From contig JAPKCA010000004.1 of NCBI GenBank assembly GCA_028823145.1, positions 1 through 52,597 on the forward strand: DNA of 52,597 nucleotides, in the 5' to 3' direction. The translations under genes and the position numbers were made by a program. The stretch comes from Flavobacteriales bacterium. GTDB taxonomy: Bacteria; Bacteroidota; Bacteroidia; Flavobacteriales_D; Sanyastnellaceae. This document shows positions 16,468-24,318 of this stretch, one piece after another; position 1 is the first letter of the stretch; each line of letters begins with the position of its first letter. The notes beneath the pieces are model-generated. The model was given only the letters and a program-made list of their open reading frames with translations. It made no database searches and was not told where the DNA came from.

Positions 16468-17130
16468 ATGCGCATCCTGCTGATTGACAATTATGATTCC
16501 TTTACTTGGAATTTACAGCATTTGCTGGTGTCTGAGGGGGCTCATGTCGACGTCTACCGGAACGACGAGGTATTTCCCGCAGGTGCGGTCCATTACGATG
16601 GGTTGGTTCTTTCACCTGGCCCAGGCTTGCCTGAGGAAGCTGGCCACTTGATGCGAATCATCACTGTCGCTTCAGCCCACCGCATTCCAGTTTTAGCGGT
16701 ATGTCTCGGAATGCAAGCCATGGCGGAACATTTTGGTGCTACGCTGCGAAATTTGGATGAGGTGTTGCATGGGCAGTCCACCGAATTGACGCAAGTGATT
16801 TCAGAAGGGATATTTCGTGGAATTGAAGCGCCTTGTGAGGTAGGGCATTACCACAGCTGGGTGGTGGATGAATTGGATTTTCCGCGCAACCTTGAAATCA
16901 CAGCCCGGAATGCTGCTGGATTGCCATTGGCAATGAGGCACCGATCCTTGCCCATGGAAGCAGTGCAGTTTCATCCGGAATCGGTGTTAACTCCATCCGG
17001 ACCTCGCATGGTGCGAAATTGGTTGGAGGATGCACGGGCCTTTCGATTGGCTCATCCTGTTGAGCCTTCCATGGCCCCTGTTCGGATGCCGAAACCAGAT
17101 GAGGGTTGGTCTGATTTGGAAGATGAATAG
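16468..17130 (+). CDS. trpG: Anthranilate/aminodeoxychorismate synthase glutaminase subunit
   Basis: 220 residues from the ATG that gives the family N-terminus M-R-I-L-L-I-D-N-Y-D-S-F-T. Class I glutamine amidotransferase: oxyanion segment S-P-G-P-G, nucleophile Cys in A-V-C-L-G-M-Q, His-Glu in Q-F-H-P-E-S. It supplies ammonia from glutamine to TrpE or PabB. No synthase large subunit lies beside it, so it may be an amphibolic TrpG/PabA. The C-terminus has an acidic tail (P-D-E-G-W-S-D-L-E-D-E) beyond the usual end. A longer frame from 16414 would overlap ridA and is less likely. Confidence 0.88.
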   Translation: MRILLIDNYDSFTWNLQHLLVSEGAHVDVYRNDEVFPAGAVHYDGLVLSPGPGLPEEAGHLMRIITVASAHRIPVLAVCLGMQAMAEHFGATLRNLDEVLHGQSTELTQVISEGIFRGIEAPCEVGHYHSWVVDELDFPRNLEITARNAAGLPLAMRHRSLPMEAVQFHPESVLTPSGPRMVRNWLEDARAFRLAHPVEPSMAPVRMPKPDEGWSDLEDE

Positions 17131-17131
17131 T

Positions 17132-17168
17132 CAAAAAAAAAGCCCCTGATGCTTTTGGCAACAGGGGC
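17132..17168 (-). terminator. Rho-independent terminator of the lipoprotein operon
   Basis: GCCCCTG (17142-17148) and CAGGGGC (17162-17168) form a hairpin. On the minus strand it is followed by a run of nine T, so it ends transcription from the gene stopping at 17201. Confidence 0.85.
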
Positions 17169-17200
17169 AAATCTGACAAGACAGGATAAAGGGCGAACCG

Positions 17201-17782
17201 TTAGCGGTCTTTGTAGTTTGACATGACTTCTTCAAAGGTATCCTTGAATTGATCGTAGTTGTATTCTGCCCGAATTCGTTCTTCCTGCTTCAAGCCTTCA
17301 ACATAGGCATCGGCGATGTTTTGTCCGCTCAACTCGATGGCCAGATACGCAATGTATTTCTTGCCTTCGGTCATCGTGAGCTCTTGGCAAATGGTGATGG
17401 CTCCTGTCAACTGTTTGTTGACGATGGTGCGCGATAGTTCGTTGAATTTGCTGGTTGCTTCTTCAGTATTGTTGAATCCCAGTTGGGTCGCTTGGTTTTC
17501 AGCGACAATTTCAATGGTCGCTTCTACCGCACGAGCAAGCGTGGCTTCCGCATTTTGACGAGCTATTTTCTTGGCAATTTCGCGCTGTGGGCTTGTGCCT
17601 GTGGCAGATGCACGAAAGAATTCTCCATTGGTCAAGAAGTCTGGTCCAGAGCAATACTCTACAATGCGAACTTCCCCACGACTATCTGGGGTTGACGCCG
17701 TTTCCTTGTTGCCTTTGCAACCCGCGAATGACATCCCGCAAATGATTGCGATGGAAGCCAAGTAGGTGAATTTCGTTTTCAT
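17201..17782 (-). CDS. Small LPP20-like lipoprotein
   Basis: 193 residues. The lipoprotein signal ends S-F-A-G-C with Cys at about 21, followed by K-G-N-K. The mature part has R-E-I-A-K-K-I-A-R-Q-N-A-E-A-T-L-A-R, an LPP20-type helix also present as A-E-V-A-Q-R-Q-A-L-S-E-L in the next gene upstream. The last part is helical and charged. The function is unknown. Transcription may start at TACTTTCG (17842-17849, minus strand) in the 72 bp gap, or continue from the upstream lipoprotein gene. Confidence 0.75.
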   Translation of the reverse strand: MKTKFTYLASIAIICGMSFAGCKGNKETASTPDSRGEVRIVEYCSGPDFLTNGEFFRASATGTSPQREIAKKIARQNAEATLARAVEATIEIVAENQATQLGFNNTEEATSKFNELSRTIVNKQLTGAITICQELTMTEGKKYIAYLAIELSGQNIADAYVEGLKQEERIRAEYNYDQFKDTFEEVMSNYKDR

Positions 17783-17854
17783 GGTTATTTTTTTCGATGT
17801 ATTACCTTCTATACCAGAAGCATGCCAAAATGCTCAGTTGTCGAAAGTAAGGCA

Positions 17855-19237
17855 TTATTGGTAAAGGGACTCCACCAATTTCTTGATGAATGTTTCTTGA
17901 ATTTCTTTTTGAGCTTTGGTGTAGGCGGCTGCATGGGCCGCCTCCCAATTCAATTGGACGCCTTTGATGTTGTTCAGGTTTTGCTGCACTACGGGTTCTC
18001 CGTCCCGAGTCCGAATCACCACAGAACCATCGAGCATAGCCGTGAAGAATCCGGAAGCTTCACCGGCTTGTCGGGTATCCGTCTCAAGCTCCAAAATCAA
18101 ATCTGCGTTTCGTTCATTTTCCACCCATTGCAAGCCTCGTTTGTTGAGCCCTTGGGCCAAAGCGTCCCGGAGCAATGCATTCCCCGTGGGGCGTCCATTT
18201 TTCCATTCTTTGGAAATGATTTGAATAACGGGCGAGGGAAGTTCAATGACGCACGTCTTCTCCGGTACGACCAAATTCCGGATCAAAGCCGCGGCGGGGG
18301 AAAGGTCTAGTTGGGGCATGAGCGATTCCAACCGAATGGTCACGCGCAATTCTGTTTGATTCAATCCCGCATCAAACCCTTCCAACCGGACTTCACTTTT
18401 CCCCGACCCATCCGTTACGCTCTCCACCTTGCGTGGAAGTGTTCCACGGTGATACCGCCAAGTCAGCGGCAATTGTCTTACAGCGCCACCATCTAGTTCA
18501 ATTTGGCAACTTGCGGTCCCGGTATAGCGGCTTGAAAAACCCAATACAAGAGGTTCATCCAACCCGACGATTTCGAGCGACCCAATCAGGTCACTTATGC
18601 CATCTAAGCATGCGCGATCCAAGGTGATGGTTTGAGCAGAGGGGTTTTCCCAAAGATTGATTTCACCCCAATAATTTTGCAAAGCCTCCAAGCTGCGGAT
18701 ATACCGATCCAAAGCTTGGGCTACATCGCGGTTTTCACGAAAACTGACTGCAGACGTCCAAAATCCTCCAGCTTTATCCATGGCCGCGGATTTCCGTTCG
18801 TGTCGGATGCGCTCGTATTCCAGCTTACTCAACCGATAGTACGTCCAGATTTCCTCCTCGGTTTCGTAAAATCCCACCCGCTCATATCCTTCCAAATCCT
18901 CGGCTGAGGAACTTTGGATTTCTTCGGAGAAATTTTGACCGGCAATGCCTAGAAATTGGGTGGTGTGTAACACCGATGTAGCTTCGATTTTTACACGGAT
19001 TTGACCAGCCAATTCCGACAAGGCCTGTCGCTGAGCAACTTCCGCCGCATTTGTTGGGTTGATCGATTTGTCGGCACTTGCGACGCCGATGTAGTATCCA
19101 GGAATGTTGGGCCGATTCAGCACCCAATCGGGGATGGGTTCCACCAGTTTTTTGGACCCGCTGCACCCAAACGTAGCCAAAGAGATCCAGATTAAGCCCA
19201 CAAGCAGCCGAAGCGATGATGCAGATGGCGGGGTCAT
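17855..19237 (-). CDS. LPP20-family lipoprotein with C-terminal Lpp/FlgP-like region
   Basis: 460 residues. A lipobox (A-T-F-G-C) is followed by S-G-S-K-K and P-D-W-V-L-N-R-P-N-I-P-G-Y-Y-I-G-V-A-S-A, the start of LPP20-family domains (as in Helicobacter Lpp20 and Vibrio FlgP). The helix A-E-V-A-Q-R-Q-A-L-S-E-L-A-G-Q-I-R-V follows. The C-terminal half (from ~330) has N-A-L-L-R-D-A-L-A-Q-G-L and A-D-L-I-L-E-L-E-T-D-T-R, resembling a LPP20/CsgG-type repeat. Its ATG overlaps the stop of the CsgG-like gene by 4 bp. An outer-membrane-linked assembly is inferred; no function is proven. Confidence 0.8.
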   Translation of the reverse strand: MTPPSASSLRLLVGLIWISLATFGCSGSKKLVEPIPDWVLNRPNIPGYYIGVASADKSINPTNAAEVAQRQALSELAGQIRVKIEATSVLHTTQFLGIAGQNFSEEIQSSSAEDLEGYERVGFYETEEEIWTYYRLSKLEYERIRHERKSAAMDKAGGFWTSAVSFRENRDVAQALDRYIRSLEALQNYWGEINLWENPSAQTITLDRACLDGISDLIGSLEIVGLDEPLVLGFSSRYTGTASCQIELDGGAVRQLPLTWRYHRGTLPRKVESVTDGSGKSEVRLEGFDAGLNQTELRVTIRLESLMPQLDLSPAAALIRNLVVPEKTCVIELPSPVIQIISKEWKNGRPTGNALLRDALAQGLNKRGLQWVENERNADLILELETDTRQAGEASGFFTAMLDGSVVIRTRDGEPVVQQNLNNIKGVQLNWEAAHAAAYTKAQKEIQETFIKKLVESLYQ

Positions 19238-20604
19238 GGGATCAAACGTTTCAACTCGTTTTCAATCAATACGCGAATGCCTCGAGCGGTTTCCGCGACG
19301 GCGTTGTTCACCATAACAGATTCTGCAGCCAACTCCTGATTGGCATTCATCAACCGTTTCAATTGTGACTTTCCAGTTCGTTTTACGGTCCCAGTTGAAC
19401 TTGCTGGATAAAGGTTGTTTCGGTTGCCGTCATATCGGATGTAGCGAACCTCATCAGAAGATCCCTTCGTCACCATTTCGGAAAGCTCTGTCCGCCCGGT
19501 TTCCAAAGAAATCAAAATCACTTGAAAGGTGATTTCAACGGATCGGCTCCGGCTGTATTCCCGGTACATAACAGGTCTGTACTTTGTGTCGTACACCTTT
19601 TTTCCATTTTCGTTGACCCGCTCTACGCGGTAGCTTTCATAGCCTTGCTTATCGCTTTTCCTCAAACTAGAAGTGACGACCTCACAGTCCACGACATTTC
19701 CCTTGAGCAGGGTTTTGGCTCCCAAAAGCCCTCCAACTTCGACTGCTGTACCGGCGTCGAGCATGCCGCTCAAAGCCAATTGCTGTTCTTGCAGAATGAG
19801 GGCTTGATTTTCTCGGTCGACGAGCTGAAAGAAGGGATCGTCGGTTTGGGCCAATTCTTGTTGGACATACGATCGGAATTTGGTTTCCAAACCACTTCGA
19901 TTGCTGCCATTCTGGAAGGCTACTATGGCCACAGTGAATTGGCCATTCTTTAGAGCCTCGTCCATCATCTCCGCGGCATCTTTATAATCAGGGTCTTTGG
20001 CCAACACTTCACGGCATTGGTTGTACGTAGATCGCCAAGCACCCGACTCCATGAATGAGGAAGCTTGGCGGTAACGGGGCTCGCAATACGATACCGAGGC
20101 GAGGGCTGCGGCATCTTCATACGTCGGTTCGAGCCGGATGATTTCATTGAATGCGGACTGAGCGTCGACGAAAATCTCATTTTCTAAAGCCTCCATGCCT
20201 TGGTTGTACAAATCGTCCAAGTGTGCATTTTTCACGTTGCGGTATGCGTGCTTGGCACTCTCAGGAAAGAGCAGCCTGACGGCGATTTTCTCAATCTTTT
20301 CGAAGTATGCTTCAGCCTGCTCGTACGAGGCGACTGCTCCTTCTCGGTTTCCTGCCAACCGCGCATCATCGAATGCCCGGATGTGGTCGTTCAACACCCA
20401 TTGTCCCGCGCGTTGCATGGCGGCCAAGGCCTCGGGGTTGCTGCGGTCTCTCATGACCGCTGAGTAGTAATAATTGCCCGCTTGCTCCATCATCCCCACT
20501 TCTTCCATCTTCATCCCGCGTTTCACAAACGCCTTCGAGCCATTGCATCCCGCAAAGACGAGAATGATGGAAGTGAGTAAGAATAGATAGGGCAGTTGCC
20601 GCAT
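19234..20604 (-). CDS. CsgG/FlgO-like lipoprotein with TPR-type helices
   Basis: 456 residues. The lipobox V-F-A-G-C is followed by N-G-S-K. Residues ~30-215 contain TPR-like helical repeats (A-G-N-Y-Y-Y-S-A-V-M-R-D, N-P-E-A-L-A-A-M-Q, A-Q-S-A-F-N-E-I-I-R-L). The domain from ~223 starts F-T-V-A-I-V-A-F-Q-N and contains V-E-V-G-G-L-L-G-A-K-T-L-L-K-G-N-V, the CsgG/FlgO/LpoB type of fold. CsgG is a curli exporter and FlgO a flagellar ring protein; no curli or flagella genes are seen. First gene of the lipoprotein trio; divergent from the saccharopine dehydrogenase-like gene. Confidence 0.8.
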   Translation of the reverse strand: MRQLPYLFLLTSIILVFAGCNGSKAFVKRGMKMEEVGMMEQAGNYYYSAVMRDRSNPEALAAMQRAGQWVLNDHIRAFDDARLAGNREGAVASYEQAEAYFEKIEKIAVRLLFPESAKHAYRNVKNAHLDDLYNQGMEALENEIFVDAQSAFNEIIRLEPTYEDAAALASVSYCEPRYRQASSFMESGAWRSTYNQCREVLAKDPDYKDAAEMMDEALKNGQFTVAIVAFQNGSNRSGLETKFRSYVQQELAQTDDPFFQLVDRENQALILQEQQLALSGMLDAGTAVEVGGLLGAKTLLKGNVVDCEVVTSSLRKSDKQGYESYRVERVNENGKKVYDTKYRPVMYREYSRSRSVEITFQVILISLETGRTELSEMVTKGSSDEVRYIRYDGNRNNLYPASSTGTVKRTGKSQLKRLMNANQELAAESVMVNNAVAETARGIRVLIENELKRLIP

Positions 20605-20705
20605 GAGGAGGTGAATTCTCGTTAAGTGACCGTTTGAATGTGGCGCAATTTACAGTTAATGCGCTTTGTGGAAAGCTAAATTCATGCCAAGCTTGTCGCG
20701 TGCAG

Positions 20706-20713
20706 TATCTTTG
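20706..20713 (+). promoter_or_regulatory. -7 box of the saccharopine dehydrogenase-like gene (TATCTTTG)
   Basis: Exact TAnnTTTG match, 24 nt before the ATG at 20738. Confidence 0.65.
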
Positions 20714-20737
20714 TTTTTTTGAATACGGGAATATCCA

Positions 20738-22081
20738 ATGAAACCACGACAAACTATACTGGTTCTTGGAGCTGGTCGCTCCAGCTCGTCTTTAATCCAA
20801 GAATTACTCAACCGATCGGAGTCCAATCAGTGGCAAGTAATGGTTGGGGATGTCGATTTGCAATTGGCCCAATTGAAATGCGGAGGGCATCTACGTTCAG
20901 AGGCTTTTGGAATTGATCCCAGCAATGATGCGGTGCGTGACCAGCGGATTGCTTCGGCAGATTTGGTCATTTCCATGGTTCCCCCTTTTTTGCACCCAGC
21001 AATTGCTTCCGTGGCAATAGAGGCGGGTGTTCCGGTCATCACGCCGAGTTATGTGGGGCCAGAAATGGCTGCTCTTCATGAAAGGGCAGTAGAACAAGGG
21101 GTTTTGGTTCTGAATGAAATAGGTTTGGATCCGGGCATTGATCACCTCAGTGCCATGCAGATTTTGGACCGTGTCCGGGAGGAAGGAGGCGAGATGTTGG
21201 CATTTGAATCGTACTGTGGTGGGTTGATTGCGCCGGATTCAGACAACAATCCTTGGCATTACAAATTCAGTTGGAATCCGCGCAATGTGGTTCTGGCTGG
21301 TCAAGGCGGGTCGGCGACCTATTTGGAGGATGGGCAAGACCGATTGGTGCCTCCACACCGGGTTTTTCAAAACCCTCGAAAAATTGAAGTAAACGGAACT
21401 GTTTTCGAGGGCTACGCCAACCGAGATTCATTGGCTTACATTGAAAAATATGGATTGACAGGAATCAAAACATTGATCCGTGGTACGTTGCGCGGAGAGG
21501 GTTTTTGTGACGGATGGGATGCGTTGGTTCAATTGGGGTGTGTGCGGGACCATGTCCAGATGACCTGGGAAGCTGGCGCTTCATGGGCAAATTGGTTGCG
21601 GTCTTTTACACCAGCCAGCGAAGGAGGGAATTCGTTAAAGGAAGCAGTACGGGCTGTGACGGGCGCTTCTGATGAGGTGTTGAGCAGGCTGGAATGGCTT
21701 GGCTTGATGGATGATGATCATGGCCCTGAAAGATTGCAAGGCACTCCGGCTGAATTCATCCAAGATTTACTGGAAGCGAAGTGGAGACTGGAGTCAGATG
21801 ATCGGGATATGATTGTGATGTGGCATCGGTTCCAATATGCATTGAACGGGATGAAGCACGAAATCATTAGCTCCCTCTATTTGGAGGGACGTGACTCCAT
21901 GTATACGGCGATGTCGGATACGGTGGGTTGGCCAATGGCGCTGGCTGCCGAAGCGATGTTGCAGGGACGCATCGATCGGGTCGGAGTGGATGTTCCGTTG
22001 CACCGGGATTATTATGAATGGTTGCTTCCAGGCTTGGAGGCGATGGGCGTTCGGTTTGAAGAATCCCACCGAAGTTGGTGA
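20738..22081 (+). CDS. Saccharopine dehydrogenase family protein
   Basis: 447 residues. The N-terminal NAD(P)-binding fold starts T-I-L-V-L-G-A-G-R-S-S-S-S-L. The catalytic domain has L-N-E-I-G-L-D-P-G-I-D-H and F-E-S-Y-C-G-G-L, diagnostic of LYS9-type saccharopine reductases. It probably acts in lysine catabolism, cleaving saccharopine or making it. No lysine ketoglutarate reductase gene lies nearby. The stop TGA at 22079-22081 shares a base with the ATG of the next gene (TGATG). Confidence 0.88.
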   Translation: MKPRQTILVLGAGRSSSSLIQELLNRSESNQWQVMVGDVDLQLAQLKCGGHLRSEAFGIDPSNDAVRDQRIASADLVISMVPPFLHPAIASVAIEAGVPVITPSYVGPEMAALHERAVEQGVLVLNEIGLDPGIDHLSAMQILDRVREEGGEMLAFESYCGGLIAPDSDNNPWHYKFSWNPRNVVLAGQGGSATYLEDGQDRLVPPHRVFQNPRKIEVNGTVFEGYANRDSLAYIEKYGLTGIKTLIRGTLRGEGFCDGWDALVQLGCVRDHVQMTWEAGASWANWLRSFTPASEGGNSLKEAVRAVTGASDEVLSRLEWLGLMDDDHGPERLQGTPAEFIQDLLEAKWRLESDDRDMIVMWHRFQYALNGMKHEIISSLYLEGRDSMYTAMSDTVGWPMALAAEAMLQGRIDRVGVDVPLHRDYYEWLLPGLEAMGVRFEESHRSW

Positions 22082-22494
22082 TGCTGTCTCCCTTGGTTTG
22101 TTGGTTCTGCATGGGGGCGCCTGCTTGGCCTGCAGATGGGACGCCAAACCGTGATTGGGTTCAGCAAGCCATTGAATGGCGGGTGCATTACGGGCTCCAT
22201 GATTGTCAAGATGTGATGCTAGCGTTGGATGCCATGACATTGGAATGGATTTCTGAATCGTCGGAATTGTCGATTGAAATCAACCAAGACGACTGGTCGT
22301 TTTTGTTGCAGTCTCCGGAATTGTTGAGTCCGTTGATCCAAGTCCAAGCCATGTTGCTCTTGCAAGGACATGCATTGGATTCAAAACAAATCATGCGGCA
22401 TGTTCGCCGCATTGGTCGTAAAACAAACGGAATATCACACCGGTCCTTGCGTCAAGATTGCCGAACGATCAGTCGTTCAAGCAATGAGAAATGA
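22081..22494 (+). CDS. Hypothetical protein, translationally coupled to the upstream gene
   Basis: 137 residues from the ATG at 22081. The N-terminus is hydrophobic (M-L-S-P-L-V-C-W-F-C-M-G-A-P-A-W-P-A-D) and may be a signal peptide. The rest is helical, with acidic Trp-containing stretches. The last ~30 residues are basic and lack clear structure. I recognise no family. The TGATG overlap with the saccharopine dehydrogenase-like gene supports a real gene. The 189 bp between its stop and ispH contain only the ispH promoter region. Confidence 0.5.
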   Translation: MLSPLVCWFCMGAPAWPADGTPNRDWVQQAIEWRVHYGLHDCQDVMLALDAMTLEWISESSELSIEINQDDWSFLLQSPELLSPLIQVQAMLLLQGHALDSKQIMRHVRRIGRKTNGISHRSLRQDCRTISRSSNEK

Positions 22495-22647
22495 CGTCAC
22501 CGATGCAATGAAAAGCAAGATAATGAGCGCCATGTAGCGCAATGGGATAGATTGCATGGTTTTTCTTACGCGCTATGAGTCTAAAAGGTTTCACTGAGAT
22601 TGACGTCTTTTTGCTTTGTCTCTATCCCTTCTTTCGCCAGACGGGGT

Positions 22648-22655
22648 TAGGTTTG
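22648..22655 (+). promoter_or_regulatory. -7 box of ispH (TAGGTTTG)
   Basis: Exact TAnnTTTG match, 28 nt before the ispH ATG at 22684. The in-frame ATG at 22657 lies directly after it and would be at or before the transcription start. Confidence 0.65.
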
Positions 22656-22683
22656 AATGCTCAATAGCATTTTTAGGACATCC

Positions 22684-23937
22684 ATGCGTTCATTTCACGT
22701 TCCCGATTTTTATCACAGTCCCATCATTTCGAGGGTTAAACACTTGAGAAAGGCACAGGATCCTAGAAAACAGGATTTCACTCCATCCGTATTGGATTTT
22801 GGCTCGGTTCGTTTCATTTTGGCTCGTCATTTTGGATTCTGTTATGGAGTTGAAAACGCCATTGAAATTGCCTATCAAGCCATTGAGGAGAATCAGGGCA
22901 AGCGCATTTTTCTGTTGAGTGAAATGATTCACAACTCGGAGGTCAATTCGGATTTAAGCAGCCGTGGAGTGGGTTTTTTGATGGATACTGAAGGCCAGGT
23001 GATTACCCCATTTGATCAGCTGACTTCCGAAGATGTGGTCTTGATTCCCGCCTTTGGCACGACCTTGGAAATGGAACAACAGCTGCAAGCCATCGGTTTG
23101 GATGTGGAGCGTTACAACACCACCTGTCCATTTGTGGAAAAAGTATGGAAGCGAGCGGCCAAATTGGCGATGGAGAAATACACCATCATTATCCATGGAA
23201 AACCAGAGCATGAAGAGACGCGGGCAACCTTCAGTCATGCCCAAGAAAAAGGACATGCGGTCGTAATTCTGAATATGGCTGAAGCTGAAATTTTATCGGA
23301 TTTCATATCGGGTGAACGGCCATTGGATACATTCGATGCGACTTTTGGCCCACGCTGTACACCAGGATTTGATCCAAACGTCCATCTTCAGAGTGTTGGG
23401 GTCGTCAATCAAACCACCATGTTGGCATCGGAAACGAAGGCCATTAGTCATCGGATTCGCAAGGCCATTGAAAGCCGCGAGGAAGGACAGTTTGCCAATA
23501 CGCGAGATACGTTGTGTTATGCAACCAATGATAATCAGCAGGCGACGATGGGAGCTTTGGAGGCAAGAGAAGCGGATTTGGCAGTGGTCGTCGGAGGGTA
23601 CAACAGTTCCAATACATCCCATTTGGTTGAATTGTGCGAAGAAAATCTTCCAACCTTTTTCGTTCGCAATGAATTGGAGTTTGATACCGACGGTACGTTG
23701 AATCATTTTGACTGGCGGACCGGGTTGCATCAATCCACCATGTCACCATGGCCTGAAACGGGACGTTCAGGCGTTCCAACCATTTTAATTACGAGTGGAG
23801 CCTCATGTCCAGATGCGTCGGTGGATCGGGTCATGAAGGAAGTCATCGGGCAATATGCCAACACGCGCATTGTGGATGAAGTGTTGAAGGAATTTGAACA
23901 ACGTCTTGCGGTGAATCAAAGCTCCAGTGAAGGTTGA
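22684..23937 (+). CDS. ispH: 4-hydroxy-3-methylbut-2-enyl diphosphate reductase (long form)
   Basis: 417 residues. Last step of the MEP pathway, making IPP and DMAPP with a 4Fe-4S cluster. Three cluster cysteines are visible: H-F-G-F-C-Y-G-V, T-T-C-P-F-V and S-G-A-S-C-P-D-A. The start M-R-S-F-H-V-P-D-F-Y matches the N-terminus of the long IspH type found in Bacteroidota and cyanobacteria (about 400 residues, against ~315 in E. coli). Insertions such as H-F-D-W-R-T-G-L are typical of this form. Isoprenoids from this pathway would also feed carotenoids, whose genes appear lost at 28966-29315. Confidence 0.95.
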   Translation: MRSFHVPDFYHSPIISRVKHLRKAQDPRKQDFTPSVLDFGSVRFILARHFGFCYGVENAIEIAYQAIEENQGKRIFLLSEMIHNSEVNSDLSSRGVGFLMDTEGQVITPFDQLTSEDVVLIPAFGTTLEMEQQLQAIGLDVERYNTTCPFVEKVWKRAAKLAMEKYTIIIHGKPEHEETRATFSHAQEKGHAVVILNMAEAEILSDFISGERPLDTFDATFGPRCTPGFDPNVHLQSVGVVNQTTMLASETKAISHRIRKAIESREEGQFANTRDTLCYATNDNQQATMGALEAREADLAVVVGGYNSSNTSHLVELCEENLPTFFVRNELEFDTDGTLNHFDWRTGLHQSTMSPWPETGRSGVPTILITSGASCPDASVDRVMKEVIGQYANTRIVDEVLKEFEQRLAVNQSSSEG

Positions 23938-23955
23938 AATGTACCTTAGCACGTG

Positions 23956-24318
23956 ATGAAGGCCCCTCGACTTAAATCCATGTTTCGCAATGTTCGCACT
24001 GAGCCGCGGCGATTTGAATTCCGTTCCAGGCATTTGCCGGAATTGGATAGGCGTTGGCTGGAACGTAAACAAAAGTTAGAAGAGGAATTCATGGGAGCGG
24101 ACTCAGATCAAAAACGATCCATTCGCATTCGCCGTTCAGGTCCATCAAATGCAACGGATCGAATCTCACTTAAAAAGGATCGAATCCGTGCATCCCGGAT
24201 CGCGATGATCCGGGCCTCGGTCATTGCCGTTGGATTGATTTGGTTGGCATATAAAGGCATTCTTTGGGTGGAGCAAAGTGATTTTAGTGGAGTACTTGAA
24301 TGGATGGAGCATGCCTGA
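23956..24318 (+). CDS. Small basic protein with C-terminal membrane helix (upstream of mutL)
   Basis: 120 residues from ATG (a GTG one codon upstream is possible). The N-terminal half is very basic (R-N-V-R-T-E-P-R-R-F-E-F-R) with a short helix (R-W-L-E-R-K-Q-K-L-E-E-E-F). One membrane segment (A-V-G-L-I-W-L-A-Y-K-G-I-L) lies near the end. A similarly built small protein stands before mutL in many Flavobacteriia and is often mislabelled riboflavin synthase subunit beta. It overlaps mutL by 8 bp. A -7-like box TACCTTAG lies at 23942-23949. Function unknown. Confidence 0.7.
   Translation: MKAPRLKSMFRNVRTEPRRFEFRSRHLPELDRRWLERKQKLEEEFMGADSDQKRSIRIRRSGPSNATDRISLKKDRIRASRIAMIRASVIAVGLIWLAYKGILWVEQSDFSGVLEWMEHA

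Noticed and set aside
20604-20614. Perfect Shine-Dalgarno-like GAGGAGGTGA on the plus strand before 20738
   Set aside because: No start codon follows at a suitable distance. It lies at the start of the minus-strand lipoprotein gene, where the mRNA would read the complement.
22478-22558. Minus-strand frame of 26 codons (M-Q-S-I-P-L-R-Y-M-A-L-I-I-L-L) resembling a tiny membrane peptide
   Set aside because: It is very short, overlaps the end of the plus-strand hypothetical gene, and has no -7 box. A hydrophobic short frame can arise by chance.
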